Below, one piece after another: positions 9,748-18,007 of a stretch of 64,000 bases of DNA (positions are counted from its first letter, which is position 1; every line of letters begins with the position of its first letter). Made by a program: the position numbers and the translations under genes. The notes beneath the pieces are model-generated. The model was not told the DNA's origin. It was given only the letters and a program-made list of their open reading frames with translations, and did not search any database. The stretch comes from Komagataella phaffii GS115 (lineage: Eukaryota; Ascomycota; Pichiomycetes; Pichiales; Pichiaceae), in the NCBI RefSeq assembly GCF_000027005.1, contig NC_012963.1, positions 2,728,001 to 2,792,000 on the forward strand, given 5' to 3'.

Positions 9748-10230
9748 ATGTTCAAACCCGTCTTTACCAAGCGCATGGCTTTGAACTATTTGGGGAGTGC
9801 AATCAAATATCGGCATAATCCGGTGTTGCGGCTACCAAGAATACCAGTTCGTTTTCATGGACATCTCAAAAAGCCGAATCCCGGAGAGGAGTTGCATATC
9901 ACATTTATCACCAAGGACGGAACACAGAAGACTTTTGAAGTTGCAGAGGGTGACTCCCTTTTAGATATTGCCCAGGGAAATCATTTGGATATGGAAGGAG
10001 CATGTGGAGGGTCATGTGCATGTTCTACCTGTCATGTAATTATAGATCCCGAGTTTTATGATGAAATCCCCGAACCCGATGATGATGAGAACGATATGCT
10101 TGATTTGGCGTTCGGACTTACAGAGACATCTCGTTTGGGATGCCAGGTGTTTATGAAGAAGAATCTCGACGGTATTCGGGTTGCTTTACCTGCGATGACC
10201 AGAAACTTGCAGTCTTCGGATTTTGATTGA
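9748..10230 (+). CDS. YAH1: Mitochondrial adrenodoxin-type [2Fe-2S] ferredoxin (Yah1)
   Basis: This matrix electron carrier takes electrons from Arh1 and supplies them to Fe-S cluster assembly, heme A synthesis and coenzyme Q synthesis. The 160 aa ORF starts with a basic presequence (about 1-50, MFKPVFTKRMALNYLG) and continues with the ferredoxin fold. Cluster ligands sit in ACGGSCACSTC (about 91-101) and in SRLGCQ (about 132-137), with the acidic PEPDDDENDMLDLAFGL partner-binding helix between them. The C-terminus (RVALPAMTRN) matches S. cerevisiae Yah1 closely. The ATG at 9748 is well placed for the presequence. Confidence 0.96.
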   Translation: MFKPVFTKRMALNYLGSAIKYRHNPVLRLPRIPVRFHGHLKKPNPGEELHITFITKDGTQKTFEVAEGDSLLDIAQGNHLDMEGACGGSCACSTCHVIIDPEFYDEIPEPDDDENDMLDLAFGLTETSRLGCQVFMKKNLDGIRVALPAMTRNLQSSDFD

Positions 10231-10675
10231 ATTGAAGTTGTAGTGGGAGATTTAATGTATATAATATTTAAGCTCATAGAAATGAAGCAACGGTTACTTG
10301 ACATGATTTGTCCTCTGTGGCAAAGTAATTGACTGCATTTGGAATGCTTTGCAGCTATAAGTAGTTTGAGGAGATTGTGAAATAAGGTTGCATGATGGGT
10401 GAAAATTGATCAGAAAGATTACTCTAAAAAATTTACCTATTTGAATTAATATATCCATCAAAAGGGCTATTTAAAGCAAAGAAGTGACACTCTATCTGTT
10501 ATCAGATCCTATAGTCAGTGGTGTTTGACCATTTAGTGATAGGTAAGAACCTTGCCAGGAAGATTTCGCAGATATCCACTGCGAACCTTCCCCATAAGAC
10601 TCCGCCTAAACGTCGCGACGCCCTCTATGTTTGTTGATCTACTGTCCTGTGATTACATCCCCAGGAGTGACCCAC
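10231..10675. promoter_or_regulatory. Intergenic YAH1 / Cik1-like gene
   Basis: This 445-bp stretch holds the YAH1 3' flank (AT-rich, TATATAATATTT near 10257) and the promoter of the next gene. A perfect 10-bp palindrome CGTCGCGACG lies at 10611-10620, about 60 bp before the ATG. I see no gene here. Confidence 0.4.
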
Positions 10676-12277
10676 ATGGAAAAGATAAAGCCTCTTTCTG
10701 GCATTGAAAGGCCAGGAAAAAGGTCTTCCCTCCCGATAAAGTCGATTGAAGTGAAAAAGGTAAAGCCGAACCAAATACTAGGCCGAATGCCGTTGAATGA
10801 TATCTCACCTAAATCAAACACGACAAGCACACTGGAAATTAATAGAGAATCTTTTGACAAATTTCAGAAAATACAAGCAGATAGAAAGTCACAGGCTTCC
10901 GAGCAGGTCTTGAAAGAACTGGACTCTTGTAACGAGAAAATAAGGACCATTCGTGAGGAGATCGAAGAGCTCAGCGACACAACCAGAACCTACGCTGCAT
11001 CAGTACAAACTCTCAGGAATGAGGTCTTACCCACTTTGGAAGAGACTTTGAGAACAAAAACCCTGGAAATGGAGAAAGAAGTAAAAGAATACGAAGAGTG
11101 GTGTTCTATCCAGTTTAACGAGTACCAATTGAGCTTACTTGAAGAGTTTGATAACTTAAAGAAAGAGTTGACTCTTCAGGTTGATGAAACCAAGGAATAC
11201 GAAGATAATGAAAAGATAAATGCAATAAACAAGTTGAAAAACGAAAACTTGTTAGTACTCTTGGAAATTGAAGAACGCAAGGATTACTATGAGAATCTTT
11301 TTAAAGAAAAGGAAAACATCTTTGAAGAGAAACTGGAATCCGTGAGAAATGAATCAAAAGTTCCACAGTTAGAAAATGAACTGAAGAAGATAACGAAGGA
11401 AGCTGATGAACTATTTGCAACCAAAGAAGCTTTGAGAAAAGAAACCGAATCTTACGAAGAAGCCATCAGGACAATGAAAAGTGAAATGAAATTGTATGCA
11501 AAAACAGAAGTGGAGGCCAATGAGCAGAAGCAGCAACTTGAAGCCCAACTGGAGGAGCTACAGAAGCAGATAGAACAGACGAAACAGATTAAAGAAGCCA
11601 AGAAGGAAGAAATAGCCAAAGAGAAATTGATTATCGAGTCTCAAAAAACCCAGTTACGCAAACAACAGATCAAGTACAACAGGGTTGAACATGAGATTCA
11701 TGAATACAAAAAATTTCGTCGTATATACTCTCTGTTGCCTGACGATCAAAGCATTTCGTTTGAAAATTCAGTTGGAGAATGGAGCATTGGTGAAATTGAA
11801 TATGAGAACGACAAGTTTCCTCTTTTGAGGACATTCACCAGTTTAGATGACTTTGTTGACCAAAGTTTCTTCTTCCTCAACAAAATGGTTACTAGAAAAA
11901 TCGATATGGAGTTTTTATTTACTGGTAACAATTCATTAACAACAGAAATGTTCGACAAGTTCCTATCTGAACATATAGACCACCTACAATCAAAGCTAGA
12001 ATCCGAGCAGTTCAAATCGTCTGGAATGAGTTTAGAGTACAGTATAGACGGAGTGACTTTTTCTCCAATTGTCCAAAAAGAAATCAACCTGCAAACTGGC
12101 TTTTGCTTAAAAATATTATGTTCCTCATTCACTAGTCTGATTACCTATAAACAAGCAGACTATCACAAGGCATCATCTGGAAGTCTGGCTACAAACACAA
12201 TCGCATTATTCAGCCTTAAAAACGATCCAGATCTCGCTCAGTGGCTTCAATTGATGTCTAAATTATTCAATTCGTAA
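10676..12277 (+). CDS. Cik1/Vik1-like coiled-coil protein, probable non-motor Kar3 partner
   Basis: The protein is 533 aa when started at the ATG at 10676; the frame is open upstream to a TTG at 10631 but has no earlier ATG. A basic N-terminus (about 1-50) is followed by an almost unbroken charged coiled coil (about 60-345). A globular C-terminal domain of about 185 residues begins after a kinesin-14-like neck (EIHEYKKFRRIYSLLP). This architecture is that of Cik1/Vik1, which dimerise with the minus-end motor Kar3 and end in a motor-homology domain without nucleotide site. I see no P-loop, as expected. Short resemblances to Vik1 (neck, a FLF strand, and an ALFSLK strand near the end) support the call, but it is mainly architectural. 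It is convergent with HFI1, 12 bp away. Confidence 0.55.
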   Translation: MEKIKPLSGIERPGKRSSLPIKSIEVKKVKPNQILGRMPLNDISPKSNTTSTLEINRESFDKFQKIQADRKSQASEQVLKELDSCNEKIRTIREEIEELSDTTRTYAASVQTLRNEVLPTLEETLRTKTLEMEKEVKEYEEWCSIQFNEYQLSLLEEFDNLKKELTLQVDETKEYEDNEKINAINKLKNENLLVLLEIEERKDYYENLFKEKENIFEEKLESVRNESKVPQLENELKKITKEADELFATKEALRKETESYEEAIRTMKSEMKLYAKTEVEANEQKQQLEAQLEELQKQIEQTKQIKEAKKEEIAKEKLIIESQKTQLRKQQIKYNRVEHEIHEYKKFRRIYSLLPDDQSISFENSVGEWSIGEIEYENDKFPLLRTFTSLDDFVDQSFFFLNKMVTRKIDMEFLFTGNNSLTTEMFDKFLSEHIDHLQSKLESEQFKSSGMSLEYSIDGVTFSPIVQKEINLQTGFCLKILCSSFTSLITYKQADYHKASSGSLATNTIALFSLKNDPDLAQWLQLMSKLFNS

Positions 12278-12289
12278 GTGATCAACACT

Positions 12290-13636
12290 CTATTCATTGT
12301 TAGATAGAATATCATAAATGAACCAATTTAATTCTTCCTTGGTTCCCATAGTATTTTGTATATGTTCCGCTTTACCATTGGGCACTGCATCTCCACTGGC
12401 ATTCGCTCCGTTGGTGATGGACTTGGTTACCTTGCTCAAAGAGTCTGCAGTACCATTTTCTTGTAATTGCTTTGGTTTTCTATCAGTTGAGTCTGAAGTT
12501 CTAGGTTTCAAAATATGTTTCAGAATCTCATCATCCGAAAGCTCGTCCTCATCATGAAGCATGACGCTTTGCAGTCGAAGTAAAGTTCCACCTGGTTCCA
12601 CCAGATATGGATACTGTTCTAGCGTGTCGTACATGTCTTCGATTGTCAATGTATGTCTATCTCTTTTCCTAGAGACCTTGGAAGAAGATGTGTCTGAGGT
12701 ATTAGTTTGCTCCTTTTGTAACGTATCTACCACGGAGTTATTAGTGTACTTTGTCCTTCTGTATTTGACAATGTCAATGGCGGCTTCAACAATGCCTTTA
12801 AGATGCTGCTCCAACCCTATCAACATAATTTCAATAACAGAATCATCTACTGGTCCAATTAGCCCATGTTCTCTACTGATTCCAGTCATTCTAGTTCGAA
12901 GATTATCCATCTCAGGAAGTTCGTATATCTCTGAAGCGAGCAGTGCTTGGAATCCATGAATGACATCCTGAGCCCACTGTACAGAATTTCCTGGGACGTT
13001 GGTAGGCCTTGTCACTACAGGAACCTTGGGAATTAAGGCCTGACGTGTTTGAGTTATCACAGAGTTGACCATACCTTTCTTTCCGGACTCTCTGGTGATA
13101 GCTTTTATTCTTCTTCTTTCTCGCACAGGAAGTGCTAGTATATCTCTTTTAAGTCGTTCGTATTGTGATGATTTACGGGAGTCTTTCACTCTCTTATTGA
13201 ACATCGAACCACCAAAACCACCGGAACCAACTCTATCACCGGCCGATTCTTTGAGAGAGTTTGCCAAATTGCCCAAAAGTAGTTGGTTATGCATTTTCAC
13301 GGTATTTCTATCCAGTATGTCATCCAATTCATCTACTAGCTCTCTTCTGGACAACTTCCCCACAAGAAACAAACTAACAGCTATCTGATATCGGCCCCAA
13401 TTTTTTCCTAGTCTTCGTTGAAAGTCCACAACCAGTGGTTCAATTTCAATTCTGATAGCTCCTCCAAGACCAGAAAAATTCTCTGATGGTAATTTCCGAG
13501 GTTGGTTAACCGGAGTGCTGGCAACAGTGGGTGTGTTGGTGGCAGAATTGACATTGCCACCATTAAGCTTCTGGTGAGATCCCTGACCATTTCGAGAAGG
13601 CATGGGGGTTGATGCCACCAGTTCTGTGGAAGCCAT
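12290..13636 (-). CDS. HFI1: Hfi1/Ada1, SAGA coactivator subunit
   Basis: This is a structural subunit of SAGA/SLIK histone acetyltransferase complexes; in yeast its histone-fold region pairs with Taf12. The 448 aa protein (488 in S. cerevisiae) has a disordered N-terminus, then the SAGA-Tad1 region from about residue 60 (RIEIEPLVVDFQRRLGKNWG, SLFLVGKLSRRELVDELDDI). The helical segment SGISREHGLIGPVDDSVIEIMLIGLE (core EHGLIGPVDDSV, about 250-262) and a Taf12-partner-like region around 320-345 follow. The ATG at 13636 is the first in frame. A 153-codon ORF in another frame overlaps the start and is treated as a shadow. Confidence 0.85.
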   Translation of the reverse strand: MASTELVASTPMPSRNGQGSHQKLNGGNVNSATNTPTVASTPVNQPRKLPSENFSGLGGAIRIEIEPLVVDFQRRLGKNWGRYQIAVSLFLVGKLSRRELVDELDDILDRNTVKMHNQLLLGNLANSLKESAGDRVGSGGFGGSMFNKRVKDSRKSSQYERLKRDILALPVRERRRIKAITRESGKKGMVNSVITQTRQALIPKVPVVTRPTNVPGNSVQWAQDVIHGFQALLASEIYELPEMDNLRTRMTGISREHGLIGPVDDSVIEIMLIGLEQHLKGIVEAAIDIVKYRRTKYTNNSVVDTLQKEQTNTSDTSSSKVSRKRDRHTLTIEDMYDTLEQYPYLVEPGGTLLRLQSVMLHDEDELSDDEILKHILKPRTSDSTDRKPKQLQENGTADSLSKVTKSITNGANASGDAVPNGKAEHIQNTMGTKEELNWFIYDILSNNE

Positions 13637-13894
13637 CGATTTTCTGAGTTGGATTGATTCCCGAAAGGAGATCGATTGATGGAACTGAACTGGAGACTAC
13701 TTGGTATCGAAGAATTTGTCAAAACGATAAGGTAGTGTGTGTCCCAACGGAACCAGAACCCCATGCTAGGAGCAGTATCGGGAGGAGGATTAGGCGGAGG
13801 GAGCACAAGGTCGGCGAGCGAGGTTACATGCAGTAAATGAGCAGTAGCCATGTTCTCTGGATTTACCATGCTATTTATTTACAACCGTAGCTCA

Positions 13895-14929
13895 TTACGT
13901 TTGAGCATACTTTTTAATCAACGATTCTGTAGCCGAATCATCCTCTTCCTTTTTCAACCAAGAATACCGGCTTCTTGGAAGGCTAGAGGTAGATAACCTT
14001 TGAGATCGCCAAGTAGGATCATTGATGCTTGAACTGACGGACCTTCTGGATGAAGGAGTGTCTTTAAACCTGGATTCATAGGCAGAAGAAAACTTTTCCT
14101 CTGTTCTTGGCCGTGCAGGCGTGTCTGTATTAAACGCCCTTGAATCTCTGTTTTGGTACAACCTACTCAAGGAGTCATGTTTTTCAGTCATACGATCTAG
14201 ATCTTTTTGAAGTTGCTCAATTTTGAGGGAAAGTATTTCAGAAGAAGGTGCAGAGAACGATGAAGCAGGCGGTGGCGCTGGGGGAGCTGAAATATTATGT
14301 TCTCTAACCGGGGTTCTTTTCAATTCTTGATACTTGGAAGCAAGATCGTAGTATGCATCATAAACCCTTTGGCATTTCTCCAGTTCTTCAATATAGTTCT
14401 GCTGTAATTGAGAATAATCCGACGTTTGTTCCAGCTGGATGGATATATCTCTTAGTGCTTGATTATTGTGGTTCAAACGACTCAATATCGATTCTTCCAA
14501 TTGAGAAGTAGATCGTTGCCCAGATGGGTACATCGATTTATTGTACTCAGTGTTCATTTTTGTTGTATCGAACATGCTACGAGCACTTTCATGTTTATTT
14601 TGGGGAAACTTCCCAGGATACATGGACATTAGAGATCTGGAATGGTTCTCTTTCTGCTGACGGATAAAGTCAAGAGTCTGATTGATCTCCGGCTCGTCAT
14701 CAACCCAGCTGTTCCTGTCATCGTATATCGAGGGAGAAGTGGGTCTGTAATTATAACTTGGTATGCGGTTGGTACTATGTTCATCATACCTATCTTTGGC
14801 TGATGATTCTTTTTCTGGACTCCTCCTCCAGGCAAAATCAAAAGCCCTCGTAAATAACCCCTTTCGATCTGGTGTCTTTGGTGGGACAATCTGCGACCCG
14901 TACGAGTCTATCGTGTGCAGTGTGTCCAT
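13895..14929 (-). CDS. BBP1: Bbp1-like spindle-pole-body component
   Basis: In S. cerevisiae, Bbp1 binds Mps2 and anchors the spindle pole body in the nuclear envelope. This 344 aa protein starts like Bbp1: a short N-terminus, then GLFTRAFDFAWRR (compare a GLFKWTKDALFG-type start). A disordered Ser/Arg/Tyr-rich middle follows, then coiled coil near 190-225 with YDAYYDLASKYQELK resembling the Bbp1 NYYSLGQKYKSLK region, and a second coiled coil (LKIEQLQKDLDRM). The tail is Ser/Arg-rich. I chose the ATG at 14929; an upstream in-frame ATG at 15025 would add 32 Trp/Arg-rich residues with no counterpart. The call rests on two short similarities and length (385 aa in S. cerevisiae). Confidence 0.5.
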   Translation of the reverse strand: MDTLHTIDSYGSQIVPPKTPDRKGLFTRAFDFAWRRSPEKESSAKDRYDEHSTNRIPSYNYRPTSPSIYDDRNSWVDDEPEINQTLDFIRQQKENHSRSLMSMYPGKFPQNKHESARSMFDTTKMNTEYNKSMYPSGQRSTSQLEESILSRLNHNNQALRDISIQLEQTSDYSQLQQNYIEELEKCQRVYDAYYDLASKYQELKRTPVREHNISAPPAPPPASSFSAPSSEILSLKIEQLQKDLDRMTEKHDSLSRLYQNRDSRAFNTDTPARPRTEEKFSSAYESRFKDTPSSRRSVSSSINDPTWRSQRLSTSSLPRSRYSWLKKEEDDSATESLIKKYAQT

Positions 14930-15400
14930 GGTCAAACAACGATCTCGCTTTTGCAGAAGATTTGTGAGACGACGTTGTGAGCTCCACAGTTTCACCCAAA
15001 CGAAGTCAACCCATAACACCAACATCGTGGATTCACGTCTAATTCTCTCCTTCTCTAGCGCCGCACATGCAAGGTAAGGATCCTATCCTCGCCAATCCGC
15101 CTCACCACAAACGCGCATTCGCAACAGGTACTAGGTATTTGACTCCTGCCACCTGTGCGGCTCATCCCTAACTAGGTAATTCCAACATCTATCCTTACCA
15201 GACGTGTTTTTATGGTGTTTGTAAACAAACAGCACTCTAAGGAACCCCCTCGGTGCAGGTTCCTGTGCCTCAACTGAGATTTTAACCCTTTCCTCACAGT
15301 CGACCCAGATCTAATAAATATTGGACCAGCTTCCTCTTGTGGAGTCTCTGTAAGAAATAACTTTTTTTTCTCCGTCAGTCACCACCAGATCCGTCAGACC
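14930..15400. promoter_or_regulatory. Divergent control region between the BBP1-like gene and the G1 cyclin
   Basis: This region contains an MCB-like ACGCGC (15111-15116) and a forkhead site GTAAACA (15221-15227) within TTGTAAACAAAC. Both are expected upstream of cell-cycle genes. A GTAAGG at 15073 and CTAAC at about 15168 followed by CCTTACCAG could outline a leader intron of the cyclin, but this is weak. No coding gene is seen in this gap. Confidence 0.45.
15111..15116. promoter_or_regulatory. MCB-like element (ACGCGC) upstream of the G1 cyclin
   Basis: The ACGCG core of the MBF/SBF-type G1/S element lies 290 bp before the cyclin ATG, near a forkhead site GTAAACA (15221-15227). It is one base off the ACGCGT consensus. 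G1 cyclins of other yeasts are activated through such sites; function here is inferred. Confidence 0.35.
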
Positions 15401-16378
15401 ATGTCTTTTAATGGCAAGTTCCGTTACAAGCACGATCCGAAGCAGTATCCCAACTCGCTGGTGTTCAAAGAAGTCACCACTCATAGAGATGTTGTAGGGG
15501 AATACGTCAAGGAACTTTCCATGTCCTCTTTTGAGGACGCTAACATGTTCAAACCTGACATTAATCTGATCAGCCAGCAGCCCCAGCTTACATTGGACCT
15601 GAGATCGCCTCTTCTGGACTTTCTGTTCAAAGTTTTCATCAAAACCAGAATTTGCAGTCATCTTTTCTATAGGAGTGTACGTTTGTTGGATAGATACTGT
15701 TCAAAGAGAATCGTCCTAGTCGACCAGGCTCAGTTAGTTGCCTCAACCTGTCTATGGATTGTCGCCAAAGTGGACGGTGGCTGCAACCACTGTCTTTCGT
15801 CTTCTTCATGTCCAATTGGAGGTAGATTCGAAGGACCCACAAAGAGAGCCCGTATCCCAAGATTGACCGAGTTGTGCCAATTATGTGGGCCTTCTTGCAA
15901 TTACGACGAGGGCATGTTCATCCAGATGGAACGACACATTTTGGACACTTTAAGTTGGAGCGTCACCGAGCCTGGCATCGATGAATGGATTATGGACGTG
16001 GACAGCAGCCAAAACATGACCAATTTCCTTCCTTTAGACAAAGAAGCAGCCATCAGCCTCAAAGAGTTCATGATCAACTGCACCCTGTACAACCCTGAAC
16101 TTATTTCTAATCATCCGGCCCAGGTGGCAGCTTCAATTAATGACATTTACGACAAACTACAATCACAAGGACACAGTCAAGGACGCAGATTAATGTCACA
16201 GCAAAGCAAACAATCAACCCTATATACAACAACTCCATCTCATCAAATAGCATCTCTAAACCCAAACCTACCATTGTTGTCTCCTCCTCATACATCTTCA
16301 CATCCCAAACTGGAAGAGCCAGCCATCAATAAGAACACTACTATCACTAGTTTTACAATGCATAGTCGATGCTACTGA
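15401..16378 (+). CDS. G1 cyclin, Cln1/Cln2 type (N-terminal part; frame broken)
   Basis: It encodes the activating subunit of Cdk1 for Start (G1/S). The cyclin box is strikingly Cln1/2-like: KPDINLISQQPQL (about 50-62), LLDRYCSKRIVLVDQAQL, GGCNH, GGRFEGPTKRARIPRLTEL, and FIQMERHILDTLSW (about 172-185). The second cyclin fold (LKEFMINCTLYN to SINDIYDKL) ends near 16156. After that this frame gives only a Ser/Thr/Pro-rich tail and stops at 16378. The conserved continuation of Cln2 lies in the +1 frame (next entry). This ORF is therefore probably the N-terminal two-thirds of one gene interrupted by an indel or a frameshift. Confidence 0.85.
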   Translation: MSFNGKFRYKHDPKQYPNSLVFKEVTTHRDVVGEYVKELSMSSFEDANMFKPDINLISQQPQLTLDLRSPLLDFLFKVFIKTRICSHLFYRSVRLLDRYCSKRIVLVDQAQLVASTCLWIVAKVDGGCNHCLSSSSCPIGGRFEGPTKRARIPRLTELCQLCGPSCNYDEGMFIQMERHILDTLSWSVTEPGIDEWIMDVDSSQNMTNFLPLDKEAAISLKEFMINCTLYNPELISNHPAQVAASINDIYDKLQSQGHSQGRRLMSQQSKQSTLYTTTPSHQIASLNPNLPLLSPPHTSSHPKLEEPAINKNTTITSFTMHSRCY

Positions 16379-16739
16379 TACTCTAGTATCCACTTACTGT
16401 GCACACTCTCCAGTCAAAGAGTTTCAAAAGATGGCCCAGATGCAATTGGTGTCATTGAAATCCAGACAATTTAGTGCACACTCTCCATTCTCTTTAACAG
16501 GACAAGAAGAAGACATATTCTCCGAAGACACCTACTGGGAGTCTGGAGACGAGTCATTCGATTCTATTTTTGAACCTCCCACCATGAAATTCAAGAACCA
16601 TTCACTCAGCTCTGTGAGCTCATCACCCACAGAACACCATTCACCAACAATTTCGATTACAAAGCCTTGGATATCACAATCTCCTCGCAAGAGCCCTACC
16701 TTATCACAAGTAGCTTCTCGTTACCGCAAGGTTTCATAA
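16260..16739 (+). CDS. C-terminal part of the same G1 cyclin in the +1 frame (PEST/CDK-site tail)
   Basis: From about 16260 the +1 frame is open to a stop at 16739; the first ATG in it is 16431. It reads SIRTLLSLVLQCIVDATDTLVSTY and then VKEFQKMAQMQLVSLKSRQ. These align with the Cln2 segment beginning TLMNGIVSIPNSLIEVY and the helix after it. The rest is acidic and Ser/Pro-rich with several SP sites (HSPF, SSSPTEHHSP, SQSPRKSP), as in the unstable C-termini of Cln1/2 that are phosphorylated for SCF-Grr1 degradation. I see no consensus intron (GTAAGT/GTATGT) in the junction, so an indel, sequence error or recoding is needed to join it to the upstream ORF. Confidence 0.6.
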   Translation, partial: TQTYHCCLLLIHLHIPNWKSQPSIRTLLSLVLQCIVDATDTLVSTYCAHSPVKEFQKMAQMQLVSLKSRQFSAHSPFSLTGQEEDIFSEDTYWESGDESFDSIFEPPTMKFKNHSLSSVSSSPTEHHSPTISITKPWISQSPRKSPTLSQVASRYRKVS

Positions 16740-17116
16740 TTGTACCAGATACCCCGTATATCCAAATAAATTGTTCACTTGCTTCTGCCCTCCTGTGAGG
16801 TGCCAAACTTTTCTTACATAATCTACTGCCCGACTTTAAATAGCCAGACGCGAAACATCCTGGCAAAAATTCAGTTTCTGTCTTTCCTTGCATAACATTC
16901 TTTTTCCTCTTTCCACTATCTGCCAAGTGTTCTGGAACGTGTTGCTACCCAAGCCCCTTCGTTTATTACTGTCCTTTTAACTGGCGTATACAACTTTCTG
17001 GTACCACTCATTGTTCAGCTTCAGGTCCCTTTTCATTTTGTTTTCCGCCTGTTTTTTATCACTATCCCACAGCCACATTCCTACATCTGTGATCAGTCAG
17101 CCACAAATAATACAAT
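16740..17116. promoter_or_regulatory. Intergenic cyclin 3' flank / ROT1 promoter
   Basis: This 377-bp pyrimidine-rich stretch has no ORF of note. It serves as 3' flank of the cyclin and promoter of ROT1. I recognise no specific site. Confidence 0.35.
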
Positions 17117-17878
17117 ATGGTTTTGATACAAAATTTTTTGCCGCTGTTTGCGTACACTTTGTTCTTCAACCAGCGGGCCGCCCTTGCTGATGACAGCGTC
17201 CCAGAATCCGAGCTTACTATCGTCGGAACATGGTCATCCAAATCCAACACAGTGTTCACAGGATCAGGCTTTTATGATCCAGTGGACGAGCTATTGATTG
17301 AACCAGATTTGCCTGGGATCTCCTACTCTTTCACTGATGACGGATACTTTGAAGAGGCCCTTTACCAGGTTGCGGGAAATGCGAAGGATCATCATTGTCC
17401 CACAGCTGTTTTAATTTTCCAACACGGTACCTACAGAGAGTTAGATAACGGAACTCTCGTTTTGGAGCCATATGATGTCGACGGAAGACAGCTTTTATCG
17501 CAACCATGCGAGGATAAAGGGATTTCAACCTATTCTCGTTACAACCAAACAGAGGTGTTCCGTAACTATGAAGTGTCCCTGAATACGTACCACGGTCGTA
17601 TCCAGCTGCAGCTATATGCCAGTGATGGTGTGAAACAGCCTCCCCTCTACTTAGCGTACAGACCTCCCAACATGTTGCCTACGATCGTACTAAACCCCAC
17701 TGCAGCAAGTGATGAGGCCCAAGCAACCGCCACTGGTGCCTCTGCCAAGATAAAAAGATCACTAGAGAACAGATACAGGACCAACGCTGTCAAGGAATCT
17801 TCTTTGAATTACACTCTATGGTGGTGGCTTGGGGCAATTCTGATGGGTGCTGGATCCACCATCTACTTCCTGTATTAA
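17117..17878 (+). CDS. ROT1: Rot1, ER membrane chaperone-like protein
   Basis: Rot1 is an essential ER membrane glycoprotein that assists folding and O-mannosylation/N-glycosylation, and so affects beta-1,6-glucan. The 253 aa protein has an N-terminal signal sequence (about 1-24), family-typical IVGTWSSKSNTVFTG (about 35-49), GFYDPVDELL and SYSFTDDGYFEEALY blocks, and paired cysteines (HHCPTA, SQPCED). It also has N-glycosylation sequons and a single C-terminal membrane span (YTLWWWLGAILMGAGSTIYF) with almost no cytosolic tail. The length is nearly that of S. cerevisiae Rot1 (256 aa). Confidence 0.93.
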   Translation: MVLIQNFLPLFAYTLFFNQRAALADDSVPESELTIVGTWSSKSNTVFTGSGFYDPVDELLIEPDLPGISYSFTDDGYFEEALYQVAGNAKDHHCPTAVLIFQHGTYRELDNGTLVLEPYDVDGRQLLSQPCEDKGISTYSRYNQTEVFRNYEVSLNTYHGRIQLQLYASDGVKQPPLYLAYRPPNMLPTIVLNPTAASDEAQATATGASAKIKRSLENRYRTNAVKESSLNYTLWWWLGAILMGAGSTIYFLY

Positions 17879-18007
17879 GTAATACGTATCTTAGATAATC
17901 ACACGGTCTTACCTACAATCGATGTTCGCGCGTTCGCCATCCTCCTACTGTTTAACTGAACCTTGTAATTTGGCTTTTCCCCGATAACAGTCCCATACTT
18001 CTAACGA

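Noticed and set aside
10611..10620. Perfect palindrome CGTCGCGACG as an operator
   Set aside because: Ten-base palindromes occur by chance at this scale and no matching factor is known to me.
10631..10675. 15-residue N-terminal extension of the Cik1/Vik1-like protein from a TTG
   Set aside because: Non-ATG starts are rare in yeast nuclear genes; the first ATG in frame is 10676.
13408..13869. 153-codon ORF with an ATG overlapping the start of HFI1 in another frame
   Set aside because: Half of it lies over clear HFI1 coding sequence and no family is recognised; at most an upstream ORF.
16373..16382. Programmed +1 frameshift at TAC-TGA-T in the cyclin, as in antizyme
   Set aside because: The +1 frame already matches Cln2 some 45 bases before the stop, so the shift must be earlier; kept only as a remark.
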